Part shown: piece after piece, positions 10,946-20,796 of the stretch
Numbering within the stretch: position 1 is the first letter of the stretch
How the letters are laid out: each line of letters begins with the position of its first letter
DNA from: Siphonodentalium dalli
Taxonomy: Eukaryota > Mollusca > Scaphopoda > Gadilida > Siphonodentaliidae
Direction of reading: 5' to 3'
DNA: 64,000 nucleotides
Assembly: GCA_032622095.1 (NCBI GenBank)
Contig: CP136061.1
Location: forward strand, 200,750,244-200,814,243
Translations under genes and position numbers: made by a program
Notes under the pieces: generated by a model
What the model saw: only the letters and a program-made list of their open reading frames with translations
What the model was told of the DNA's origin: nothing
Databases searched by the model: none

Positions 10946-12190
10946 GTATCGCCAAAACCGAGGGTATCGCCAAAACCGAGAATATGGGAAAGTCATTTTC
11001 ACGTATATAATATGGGGATATGTTTGTTTATCATCGTAATACAGACATCGAACATCGTATGTGTATATATGTCCACACGAAGCAGGAGTATTTATCCACT
11101 AGTTGTCATTTAGTTTTCCCAGATCAGACCATTAATTTATTTTTGGTGAATTTTTTCAATGGTGTTTTTGCTTTTGCTCACTCAATTTTTCGAGAACATC
11201 CATTCACTAGTATAGTTCCTGGACTCCCACGCTTCCAAAACAAATGCCGGTATATAGTTGAATCTGTCAATGAAGCATACGATTTGACAGAATTTAAAAA
11301 ATCCGTGTCGTTCTCAATATCCGCGCGATATGAAGGGACCACTGTCGGTCCAGAAAGATGCGAACGGCACAGATGAAGATGCGCCAAACGCCGAGTTTCT
11401 GTGCAGTAAATATGCGTATTACTTAAGGAGTTCTGATGAGTTTTCTAGTTTTTTTTATGTGTATCTGAGACTGATAAATTGGACTGCGAATGTCATCTGA
11501 AATATGAATCCATAACATATTCGAAATATTGTGTGCATATATATTATGAATGTGTTTCAATTGAAACATTCAGATTTGCGATCTCAAGAACGTGAATGAA
11601 TGATAACGCGATGCCTTGATCACACGCACGTGAATGCTGCCGTTCGCATGCATGCAGCTAATCGGTTATTCGTTTAGTATTAACATGATTGGAGTTTATA
11701 TATAGACCACACATGCTGTATCAACGATTTGTTATAATAATGTTTATTTTACAGACTTTAAATTATGACTCGTTCCCACTCGAGTAGACCGTTACGCGAC
11801 AATGAAACCGAATCATCTTATTAAATATACATATATATATCGTATTGCTCCAACTTATGCAATTCTGGCTTTTTTGAGAGTCATCAGATAAAATTGTAAC
11901 GATTCTATGTTAACACACTAAACATCCGAACATATATGTACACACACACACACAACAAAGTTACTGCTATTTATAATAAACACTTCACTGTGGAACATGT
12001 GTATACTGTCATGATTGTTATGTGCACATGTAAATTGCACTATAGTTTATAACTTTTCTAATTTAGCCCCAGGACCACATATTTAGTGGGCATAATATTT
12101 ACACAAGACTTCATTATGTTATCGTATATGTTGCATATAATGTAATTGATATGTATGTTTAACCGAAATGAATCTTATCTCCGTCCTGAG
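10946..12190. other. No gene recognised; one 17-bp tandem duplication
   Basis: GTATCGCCAAAACCGAG occurs twice in direct succession near 10946-10979. The rest is AT-rich with CA microsatellite DNA near 11940. A 69-codon minus-strand frame at 11178-11387 has no recognisable feature. Confidence 0.4.
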
Positions 12191-12198
12191 TTTGGTTT

Positions 12199-12474
12199 AT
12201 GGTTCTAACCAAAGTAGTTGATCTTTCTGCACTTCCACCATGTGAGGAATCTTTAATTCTACACTCAAAACGAGCCAACATGATAGCAAAACAGTGGACA
12301 CTTGCAACCGTTGCCAAATCAACCACTCCCGGTGTAGCACTTCATGGATGGACGGCCGATAGGCAGCCTGAGTTGTTTGAACCATTCTTCTCATAAGATG
12401 TTGCACAGAAATTCTATTAACTGATACAATCACATTTGATGAAATTGACAGTGACAGGGAAGATGAGATTACAT
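12199..12474 (+). pseudogene. Relic of an uncharacterised repeat-associated protein
   Basis: The first frame contains LSALPPCEESLILHSKRAN, then a W and HGW spaced as in a widespread unnamed family of cnidarian, mollusc and echinoderm hypothetical proteins (consensus LPPC...L..H..RANY....W......P....GW....G.L...W). After the stop at 12396, the next frame continues with a plausible acidic segment, RCCTEILLTDTITFDEIDSD, until about 12474. One frameshift near 12393 therefore explains the break. The family resemblance is from memory and not from a search. Such proteins are usually multicopy and probably belong to a transposon. No ends of the element were found. Confidence 0.45.
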
Positions 12475-13250
12475 AATCCGTGGGCAGAACTATTGCAATT
12501 TATAATATGAATTCTATCAACTAGTATGAGCGACCTTTCGAGTTTAGTATAGCATAAAACTGAAAGCATTGAGAACACTATCTTGGGGTAGGGTTAAGTT
12601 TTACTTTATTTCTCAATTCTGGTCTGGTACATGATTATAGCATTTCATATCTGATATTGGGGAAGAATTTATGCTTATTGTGGTACATGTTGTGCAGCTC
12701 TATCCATAAAACTGACAAAGTCATGGGAATTTTTCAAAAAATTTCACTTAAATATAATACAAATTTTAGCCAATTTACCCCAAAAAAATCAAATATTTAA
12801 ACAAACTAGACTCTACCATAACATAAACCTCCTCAGATACATGCTAAATCCATTTTATTACATGATCCTACCGTTATTCCATTCAATAAACCCATTCTAT
12901 AAATTGTGATATTAAACGTTCGTTTAATAACAGGAAATAGTGCCAGGTGACCTTTGACTTCCGGTTTGTGGTTTCTTTACATTTCGTACGCTACGTCTCA
13001 AAATACTATGGCTTCCAATATTTTTTCAACAAACTATAATGAATGAAAAGTTTGAAAAGTATTGTCATATAATATACGCCATTAAATACGCCAAAGAGTC
13101 TTTATTTATCTGGGACTATTTATTTGCGCGGGCAAACAACGCAGAGTTGTGTGAAACGTCATCGCATGCCTTATAGAAGTTGATGTTAGTTTCGCGTCCA
13201 ATTTGTTGATTTAAGTATGTTTTGTCAAGGTTTTGGATCATGTAATAAAT
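12475..13250. other. No supported feature
   Basis: AT-rich DNA without credible exons on either strand. Confidence 0.4.
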
Positions 13251-13400
13251 AGAATCTACAACTCGTCCCAAGTTTATAGCGGAATTTACAAAACTCGTCC
13301 AGTAAATTAGGTCTGGACCTCGCCAAAGGCTCGGTCCAGACCTAATTTACTGGACTCGTTTTGTAAATTCCGCTATAAACTGGGGACTCGTTGTAGATCC
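13251..13400. repeat. Long near-perfect hairpin (foldback element)
   Basis: Arms of about 68 bp run from AGAATCTACAACTCGTCCC to the complementary GGGACTCGTTGTAGATCCT, with the centre CTCGCCAAAGGCTCGG near 13320-13333. The arms carry TTTATAGCGGAATTTACAAAAC and TCCAGTAAATTAGGTCTGGACC in complementary order (shown here joined only by their order). Differences between the arms are few (ACTCGTCC versus ACGAGTCC). Confidence 0.92.
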
Positions 13401-14006
13401 TCTATATATATGATAAGACTCTGAATTGGTTAACAAAACGGAACGAAAACGTGCTATTTTGACTTGACAGGTATTTTCAGATATAAAATCAGTTTTAGGG
13501 GGGTGGGTTAAGTTTTTGGAAATATCTCGGCTTTCTGGATATCATTGATTGTGATGTTGATAGTATTAAATCAGGTATATAATGCTAAAAAATTTGATGC
13601 ACTACCGAGAGCTTTATACCGAAAAATGAAAATTTTATAGGAAATCTTCTGGAAAACTTTTTTGAAAAAGCACTGCAATTTATGCATTTTTTGGGCATTT
13701 TCGTGAATTTTTCACAAAATTTGTTGGATAATATAACTTTTTGGACATCATAAATGTTAAGCAACCCAGATAGAATAAATATCTGATATTCAAGTATATT
13801 TTATTCAACATTTGTCTTATTTTAACTGATTATACTGAAATTTGCTGGTCAAAAACACCAAAAAGGTCAAAAAAATATATTTTCCACATGTTCCGCCCTG
13901 GATACCTCAGTGTTTTGGAACCCCCCATGGGACAAGGATAATTGGAGATAGCGTCAAAATTTCTACCCTTTCGTGTGACACTACCCGCATCTGGGGGCCG
14001 GTCTAA
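13401..14006. other. No supported feature
   Basis: AT-rich, with a GGGGGGTGGGTTAAG patch near 13498. No exon or element end is seen. Confidence 0.4.
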
Positions 14007-14331
14007 TGGGGTAGTTTTGGAAACGCAAGATTATCGTTTGAAAAAAATACCGAAAAGGGCGCGTTTGTTGTCAAAGACTGGTGTATCGGATGAGGTTCTA
14101 AGGGAAAATTGACCACCTGAAGTTCAAATAGGCTTAACTCATGGCCGGCGGGACATATAGTTAACACTCTCGCCTGTGGAAAATAATTTGTTGTTTGTAA
14201 CCTACACTGAAAAAACGATATAGTGGATATTCCTACTATTTATAAGAGTAGGAATTGTTCTCACCCATGCAAAGTGTAGATTTGCTATAGCCTGATAGGG
14301 AAGCGATTGAGACTATACTCAATTTAAGTGT
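14007..14331. repeat. Dispersed repeat A, copy 1 (truncated)
   Basis: Nearly identical to 16494-16822 and to 50184-50630: GGTAGTTTTGGAAACGCAAG, ATACCGAAAAGGGCGCG, TGTATCGGATGA, then the paired TAGATATTCCTACTATTTAT / ATAAGAGTAGGAATTG words. This copy stops exactly at TTTAAGTGTAC, where the LINE fragment begins. The other two copies continue with ACATCTAAGATATCTACACTT. Confidence 0.9.
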
Positions 14332-15590
14332 ACAAGGCTTACTTGGTTTAAGCTCTCTCGCTTCCTTTATAAACAAGCGAAAACTCTGTTTCTTTGGCAA
14401 TCTGTGTAGAACTCCAGACGGGAGAGCTGCAAGGGACATTTTCATTGCACGCTTGAACGACAACCTTGTATCGAACCAAACATCTAACCAAACACCAAAC
14501 GTTGCCTCATTTTTAACAGACGTACATATATTGGCAAATGAATACAATCTCACATCGTATATTGTAGACTATGCCTCACATGGTCAGTTTCCAACTAAAA
14601 GTCAATGGAAAACCCTTGTTACACAGCATATCAACTATAAAAACAAAACTGAGCTAGAAAACCGCATGAGAGGCGACCAACCATTAACGGCATTCAACAA
14701 AAGTCACAATTGCCTTTTTCCAGCCCAACTATGCCATAGCTCATGTAGAATTATCGACTGTGAAAAGCATAAATTCATACTCGTGGGCAAGCTGTTGACC
14801 AAAATCACCTCTCCAGAACCTGGCAATTGTAAGGTATGCAATTCTACGTTCAGCAACATTGTTGAACACGCTATTTTGGCATGTTCTGCAACGTCCGATC
14901 AGAGAATACAAGTATGGTACGATATCATTGATATGTTTGGCGTACCGTTTTTCATACATATTGATTCTCTACCTATTCAAGAGCAGTCGATGGCATTCGT
15001 AGGTTGTTTATCAACCGATATTAGATGTATCGTTTCCCACACACGTGTACATGAACTAACGGTATTTATGGTCCGAACTTCATTCGAATTGTGGACAAAA
15101 TACATAGCACGCTGCAATTGACCACTTTATTTCTGCAATTGTTCGGCTACAACTAACTCGTGCGAAAACGTCACAATTGTCTTACGCCAGCACACGCGTG
15201 GAATGATGCAATATTGCTATCTAATATAAGACTTATCATTTTCTGCATCACTCATAGATCATAGAATACTCTCGATTTGTTCTTATGGTGGCAATGGAAA
15301 CAGAATTTCAGGATCCACATGTCCGCATATTACAAAATAATTACTGTGCTGTTGCTATCGTGTTCGTAAAGCATATTGATGTATATACAGGCACATACAT
15401 CATCGACCGCGAGAGCTATACTAACACTGTATGAATGTTTGTGTGTGCGTGCTTCTAGCTCTTGTTCAATTCATACTAACACCGTATAAGTTATATGTTT
15501 ATGTTCAATTCTTAATGTAATTGTATTCATAATGTATGCCTCTCCTATAATTGGAGGAAATAAAATTATATCTATTATATATTTTGGAAG
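14331..15590 (+). pseudogene. Non-LTR retrotransposon 3' end (C-terminal zinc-finger part of ORF2 plus 3'UTR)
   Basis: The frame is open from about 14331 to 15121. It starts with GLLGLSSLASFINKRKLCFF, typical of the segment after LINE reverse transcriptase, then RTPDGRAARDIFIARLND. Near codons 125-145 of the 222-codon part it has CKVCNSTFSNIVEHAILAC, a C-x2-C...H-x4-C knuckle found at the end of many ORF2 proteins. The 3'UTR ends with a small stem, CTCC-TATAATT-GGAG, just before AAATAAAAT at ~15555-15568. The same layout occurs at 62180-62212, so both belong to one family. It is 5'-truncated at repeat A, with no reverse transcriptase core, so it is not autonomous. The frame itself is unusually intact. 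Confidence 0.8.
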
Positions 15591-15596
15591 ATCTGT

Positions 15597-15640
15597 GTGT
15601 GTGTGTGAGGGTGTGTGTGTCAGTGTGTCTGTCTGTAATC
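15597..15640. repeat. GT-rich microsatellite
   Basis: Imperfect GT repeats leading into the tandem array that follows. Confidence 0.9.
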
Positions 15641-15658
15641 GATGGACTCAAAAACGGC

Positions 15659-16318
15659 CGCGCCGATTTCGATGAAACTTGGTATGTGTGGGTATTTTCG
15701 GCTGGGGAGTGACATGGGCCTATTAATTTACCCGTGAGACGTGACCTTGAAATCGGGTAATTTCAAGGTCAAACGCTCGAATATCACGGGATTTCGATGA
15801 AACTTGGTATGTGGGGATACTTTCGTATGGGGAGTCTCATAAGCATATTAATTTGCCCGTGCGACGTGACCTTGGCCTTGAAATAGGGTCATTTCTAGGT
15901 CAAACGCCCGAATATCACGGGATTTCGATGAAACTTGGTATGTGGGGATACTTTCGTATGGGGAGTCTCATAAGCATATTCATTTGCCTGTGCGACGTGA
16001 CCTTGACCTTGAAATAGGGTCAATTCAAGGTCAAATCGCCAATTTTGATGGTATTTCGACGAACTTTTATACATAGGGTTACTTTTGTCCACTGGGTGTT
16101 TTGGACGGGTCAAATCGTGACCCCGACCTGACCTTGACCTTCAAAATGATCAAATCAAGGTCAAATCGGGTGAAACCGGATGGATTTAGACGGGTACTTT
16201 TGTCGGGTACTTTTGTTCGGGCAGTGTTTTGGACGGGTCAAATCGTGACCCCACTTGACATTGGCCTTCAAAATAGACAATTCAAGGTCAAAGCCCGGAC
16301 GAAGTCGGGTCACCTTCT
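15659..16318. repeat. Tandem array of ~130-bp units with TGACCTTGACCTT / CAAGGTCAA arms
   Basis: Five diverging units. The first three share GATTTCGATGAAACTTGGTATGTG-type starts (near 15664, 15790 and 15922); the last two are more diverged. Each unit contains TGACCTTG(A/G)CCTT on one side and AATT(T/C)xAGGTCAA on the other, so it can fold. The first three units begin with a block resembling a repeat seen in many marine invertebrates. No gene is present. Confidence 0.85.
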
Positions 16319-16493
16319 AGTATATATATATAAACAAAAATATGGCTGCTGATTGGTTGATTATCATTGAGGGGAAATTCCCAGAATATCATAGCCTACG
16401 TAAACATGGCGATCATTTTTGTTTAGGTGGCCTGGTAGGGTTCCTAAGTTACGGAAGTTGTTTGGGTTTTTTATGCTGCTGAGTTTTAGGCAG

Positions 16494-17117
16494 TAAATGG
16501 GGTAGTTTTGGAAACGCAAGATTATCGTTTGAAAAAAATACCGAAAAGGGCGCGTTTGTTGTCAAAGACTGGTGTATCGGATGACGTTCTAAGGGAAAAT
16601 TGACCACTTGAAGTTCAAATAGGCTTAACCTCTGGCCGGCGGGACATATAGTTAACACTCTCGCCTATGGAAAATAATTTGTTGTTTGTAACCTACACTG
16701 AAAAAACGATATAGTAGATATTCCTACTATTTATAAGAGTAGGAATTGTTCTCACCCATGCAAAGTGTAGATTTGCTATAGCCTGATAGGGAAGCGATTG
16801 AGACTATACTCAATTTAAGTGTACACATCTAAGATATCTACACTTATTTGAATATACATCGACCACGTGACGATGTTCATTTTCGCGGTACGTCATTATT
16901 TTGGTAACGCCATTTTGTCTGAACTTGATAAGTGCATAAAATATTCTTTATCGGTGGGAATCATTGAATTTTCATGTAAGTACGGACTGTCGACATGTCG
17001 GAATCGTGGTAACGTAAACACGGCAATGTTTTGGGTTCATTATTTTTTATTTAGTTGTGGAATTTCATTGAAAACACCAACAAAAATCGTACCATTCTTG
17101 GTTAGGTAGGCCTGTAC
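16494..17117. repeat. Dispersed repeat A, copy 2 (longest)
   Basis: Same 5' part as 14007-14331, continuing through CACGTGACGATGTTCATTTT and GGTACGTCATTATTTTGG to the GTTAGGTAGGCCTGTACT word shared with the copy at 50919. The 80-codon frame at 16867-17109 has no recognisable domain. Confidence 0.85.
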
Positions 17118-17160
17118 TGCTGATCGGCGCCAGACTCTCAGGAACACAGTTAAAACTAAA

Positions 17161-18969
17161 AGGTACGGTTGGCCTTGGCGGTGGGTATCCTGTGAAAATA
17201 TTTCCACCCGTCAAAAACCGCCACAAACAGAACTCGAGACAGTTAAAGAATTTGTATATTTGGGAGTAACCTTTTTTTTACAATGGAAGATTTTGCCAAA
17301 ATTTGAAAAAAATAGTTACAATTGGCACAAGAGCAATGTATGGATTTCTAAACAAAGTGAGATCTCTCAAGCTTCCAATCGATATTATGTTAAAACTATT
17401 TGACTGTATGATAGTACCCATCCTATTATATGGGAGTGAAATTTGGTGTCACGAAAGAACTAAAATTATTGAATCGCTTCATCTTAAATACTGCAAAATT
17501 ATAGGATATCTGAAAACAAGTACACCAAATTATATGGTTTACGGTGAATTTGGCAGACACCCTCTGTCCATTGAGATAAAGTGCAGAACACTATCTTACT
17601 GGTCCAAACTACTATCACACGATGGCTCAGAACTTGCAAAAAAATAATATATTCTTGTTAAAGAATTGGATCACAACTATGATGGCTCATTCAATAGCCC
17701 ATGGCTATTTTTTATTTCTAAAACACTGAAAGAACTTAACATAGAAAGAGTATGGACAAATCAGTCAGGTTTAACAAATGCTGAAATTAGAAATATAAAA
17801 TCAGAGCTTATTGAGCGACACACAACATAACTATTTACTGAAATGCATAATGCAAACTCATCTAGAGCACGTTTTTATATGAGTATTAAAACGAGGCCGG
17901 GCATGGGTCGCTATCTAAGTTCCTTACCGGCTCACTTAGCAAACATTTGGCTAAAATTTAGAACCGCAAATATAAAACTGCCTGTCGAATATACAAGATG
18001 GAAATCTAAATCTGTGGATAATGGTGACAAAACCTGTGGTATTTGCGGTGATGGCACGGGTGATGAATACCATTTTATTATTATTTGCAAAGAACTACAG
18101 ATAATTCGAGCAGACTATATCACGAAATATTACTGGGAGAATCCTACGAAAGAAAAATTCGAAAGACTATTATCTTTGGAAAATCAACTATTACTGAAAA
18201 AAGTTAGTATTTTTATCAAATTGGCATCAAGAAAATTAAAATATGACAGCCGATTATTCCAAATTGAAAAACGTGTGATTAGGTGCATTATTTATATCCG
18301 TGAATAATTATTTCAGGCAAAATATTATAATGATATTATAAAGGATTAAATTATAATATAATATATATAAGATATAATACATATTACGATATATCTATAC
18401 ATTTATCATATTATATATTAATATATGTATGATTATGTAACAATTGTTTTTTGTGACCTATTGTAAATATTGTAAATATTGTATATATGTTATAGCATGT
18501 TTCGCCTTAATTGACGACTTTGCAATAAACAATCAATCAATCAGAAAGAACATCTAAATGTAGACAGACTTTGTCCGTATACAAATAAGAAATATCGCAT
18601 AAACATTACGTTATTGTCATATATTTGACCATTGTTATGTAAACAAAAGCATAAAAAGTAACCTTTCTGGTTTTTTTTTTATATTATGATGGTAAACATA
18701 AAGAGCGTTCTTTGTTGGTGAATTCCTGATATGGAACTAATAAAGAGCGTATATGTCATTTGTGTGTGATTAGCCAGTAGCATTGTGCTGTCTTCTGTAA
18801 CACAATCAGGCTCTAGCTTAGGTAAACTATAGTAGGTCTTTATGATAAAATGCTGTTTACGCGTTGGTCATTGTATATATGAACGAAACTGTATGCGTTT
18901 TAATGATTTTCTGTTTACGGTGTTTGGAACAAATATGAATATGTTCGACAATTAAGGCCAACCGTGCCT
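17161..18969. mobile_element. TTAA-flanked piggyBac-like MITE, copy 2, split by a LINE fragment
   Basis: The left end AGGTACGGTTGGCC follows a mutated target (TAAA at 17157-17160). The right end GGCCAACCGTGCCT precedes TTAA at 18970-18973. The interior matches the copies at 8787 and 26134, but is interrupted at ~17230 by a LINE fragment that ends at ~18543. Copy A2 of the segmental duplication has an uninterrupted AAAACTTAAAGTAACTGC near 51158, the expected empty TTAA site. Confidence 0.9.
17231..18543 (+). pseudogene. Non-LTR retrotransposon fragment (post-RT region to 3' tail)
   Basis: Frame 1 (about 17231-17275) gives ETVKEFVYLGVTF. A shifted frame from 17303 gives AMYGFLNKVRSLKLPIDIML, PILLYGSEIWCHE, YCKIIGYLKTSTPNYMVYGE and GRHPLSIEIKCRTLSYWSKL, a classic segment downstream of LINE reverse transcriptase. 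The last frame (17843-18307) ends in TCGICGDGTGDEYHFIIIC, the C-x2-C...H-x4-C knuckle. The 3' tail is AATAAACAATCAATCAATCAG, a short-period tail typical of CR1/L2-type elements. Stops at 17646 and 17830 and the missing 5' part make it dead. It sits inside the TTAA element, so it inserted later. Confidence 0.85.
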
Positions 18970-18973
18970 TTAA

Positions 18974-20796
18974 CGTAACTGCATTAGTACCGACCACAAA
19001 ACCTATCACGGTGTACCCTTTGATTTCGATTCGGCTAGGTTAACGAATTCCACAATTCCAACTTATATACTCCTCTGTCCTAATTGACCTTCACCTTGGT
19101 GGGAGATTTGTCGATTCAGAAGTTTGCTTTTGTCAACAACATGTTTCATATCATTCTCATCATTCATTATCGTCTGACATCATCATCGTCGACAGAATCA
19201 CGCAATGTGATACACGGCATCATGATGTACGTGACAGAGATGATCAAACTTCCACAAAATATGAAGATACATGGATGTGTGATAGGAAAAGAAATTTACT
19301 TTAAAAAGACACACCTTTTATTATAACAATATTAATTGAGCCACCCATTCAATAGATATGGCCATTTAGACCTCTGAAAAACCCACATTTGTACTGCCGC
19401 TACTACCATTTAGTTACCATGCACTGACACAGTATTAACCTGCGACGACGCCCTGAGACGAGGTCACAATTGAATTATCGTAATAACTAAATATAAGGCC
19501 ATTAATCATTAAGGGTTATTTGTATGTGTCTTAAAAACAGGGACCCTAAAAAGATATGTTGGCATCCTTAGAATTTCTTTAAATTTCGCCGATATATAAA
19601 ACTTATCATAACTTATCATATAATTATATATCTATTTGGTGCCAGCAATTTTCTATCGCTCCTTCATATTGAATTTAAAGACTGAAATTGAACTTTTACC
19701 CATTCCACTCATATCTCTGGGAATAGGTACACTTTATCGGTAAAAAGGGCATTAAAGACATACATTTATTATGGACTTGTTCCGGTACGGTACATGAAAC
19801 TGATTAGTTAGTAGTCAGGCGCTATGCCAACAGGGGAATATAGCATTCTATGAATATCGCAAACATTTCAATCAAATGGACGGTACGTCGGAACCACTCT
19901 ATAGAAACATCGTCTGAACTACGCTGAATTGTAAATATTTACATCTCGATTCGGGACGCAACTTTTGGCGATAAAGTAATGAAAACAAGTTTGCCATCGA
20001 GAGTCACTGAATTAAATTATTATGTAAGAATGACGATGTGTGTTGTCAAATTGGATATAATATTTGTAAAACTAACTACTTTCAGGATAATTATTCTACA
20101 TTTATATTTGATCACCCTTCCCGAGCGTTTCACATCACTTTAATATAATTTTCATTTATAGGCATAATAAAATTAAATAAGTCCATCACACAATAACGAT
20201 TTAATATTCATATCATGCCAGTGTTTTGAATATACAGCACAAATTTTAACCAGCCAAAAGTAGGAACACTTTTATTGACAGATAATCACAATGTCATGAC
20301 GTCGTTTTGTCACATCACTAAATGTACCTTGAAATTGGGTGACTTATTCACATGTACCGGTATGGAAATTGTTTTTCTAGATTTTTTTCAGAACAATTTA
20401 TTTTGGCCAATAGCTCGATTCAGCCATGCGAAGCTAAAATATTGGATGAAGATTGCATTGGTGAAATATATTTAGGAAACATTTTGGTCCCCTGATCTGA
20501 TCATAAAGTTGCATGATCTGACGATTCAAACTTTGAATTTCAAAGTACTTTTGTGTTCACAATCTCATATTAAAACTGTTCATCAGCTCTCAAAAGATCG
20601 TCAGGCCATGCAGCGATATGGCGAGGTGACTTGGAATTGATCCAAAGATCCTCATGTCGATCGTTAAATAGGCGAGGTGGCTTTGACGGCTGGCTCTATA
20701 TTTCAAGCAATTATATGCTATATATGAGATTGTTTGTTTTGAAATTTGAAACGATCAGTTTTATGTTTCTTTTCCACAACATGTGAAGGGGTGTCC
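18974..20796. other. Duplicated intergenic DNA, no gene seen
   Basis: Matches 51165-52962 but contains no credible exon. Dispersed repeat C lies at 19745-20060. Confidence 0.5.
19745..20060 (+). repeat. Dispersed repeat C, copy 2
   Basis: Inverted relative to 6690-6955 and 25200-25395. Shared words include GACTTGTTCCGG, CAGGCGCTATGCCAACAGG, GAACTACGCTGAATTGTAAA and TCGATTCGGGACGCAAC. Confidence 0.75.

Larger units (their letters stand above)
16335..20785. repeat. Segmental duplication, copy A1
   Basis: Aligns with 50018-52962 in the same order and orientation: ATATGGCTGCTGATTGG at the start, GATCAGTTTT(AT)GTTTCT at the end. Besides small indels, the main differences are the TTAA element at 17161-18969 (absent from A2) and two short insertions in A2 (near 50356-50474 and 50920-51115). 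Confidence 0.9.

Noticed and set aside
10838-11376. Overlapping plus-strand frames of 91 and 118 codons
   Set aside because: Low-complexity translation, no splice signals or family resemblance; part lies in the non-coding end of a segmental duplication.
14453-15121. 222-codon ORF as a stand-alone gene
   Set aside because: The frame extends upstream to the repeat A junction and ends in a LINE C-terminal knuckle and LINE-type 3' end, so it is a truncated retrotransposon.
15659-16318. CRISPR-like array of spaced repeats
   Set aside because: Units are ~130-bp contiguous tandem copies that differ throughout, with no short repeat plus unique spacers, and the genome is animal.
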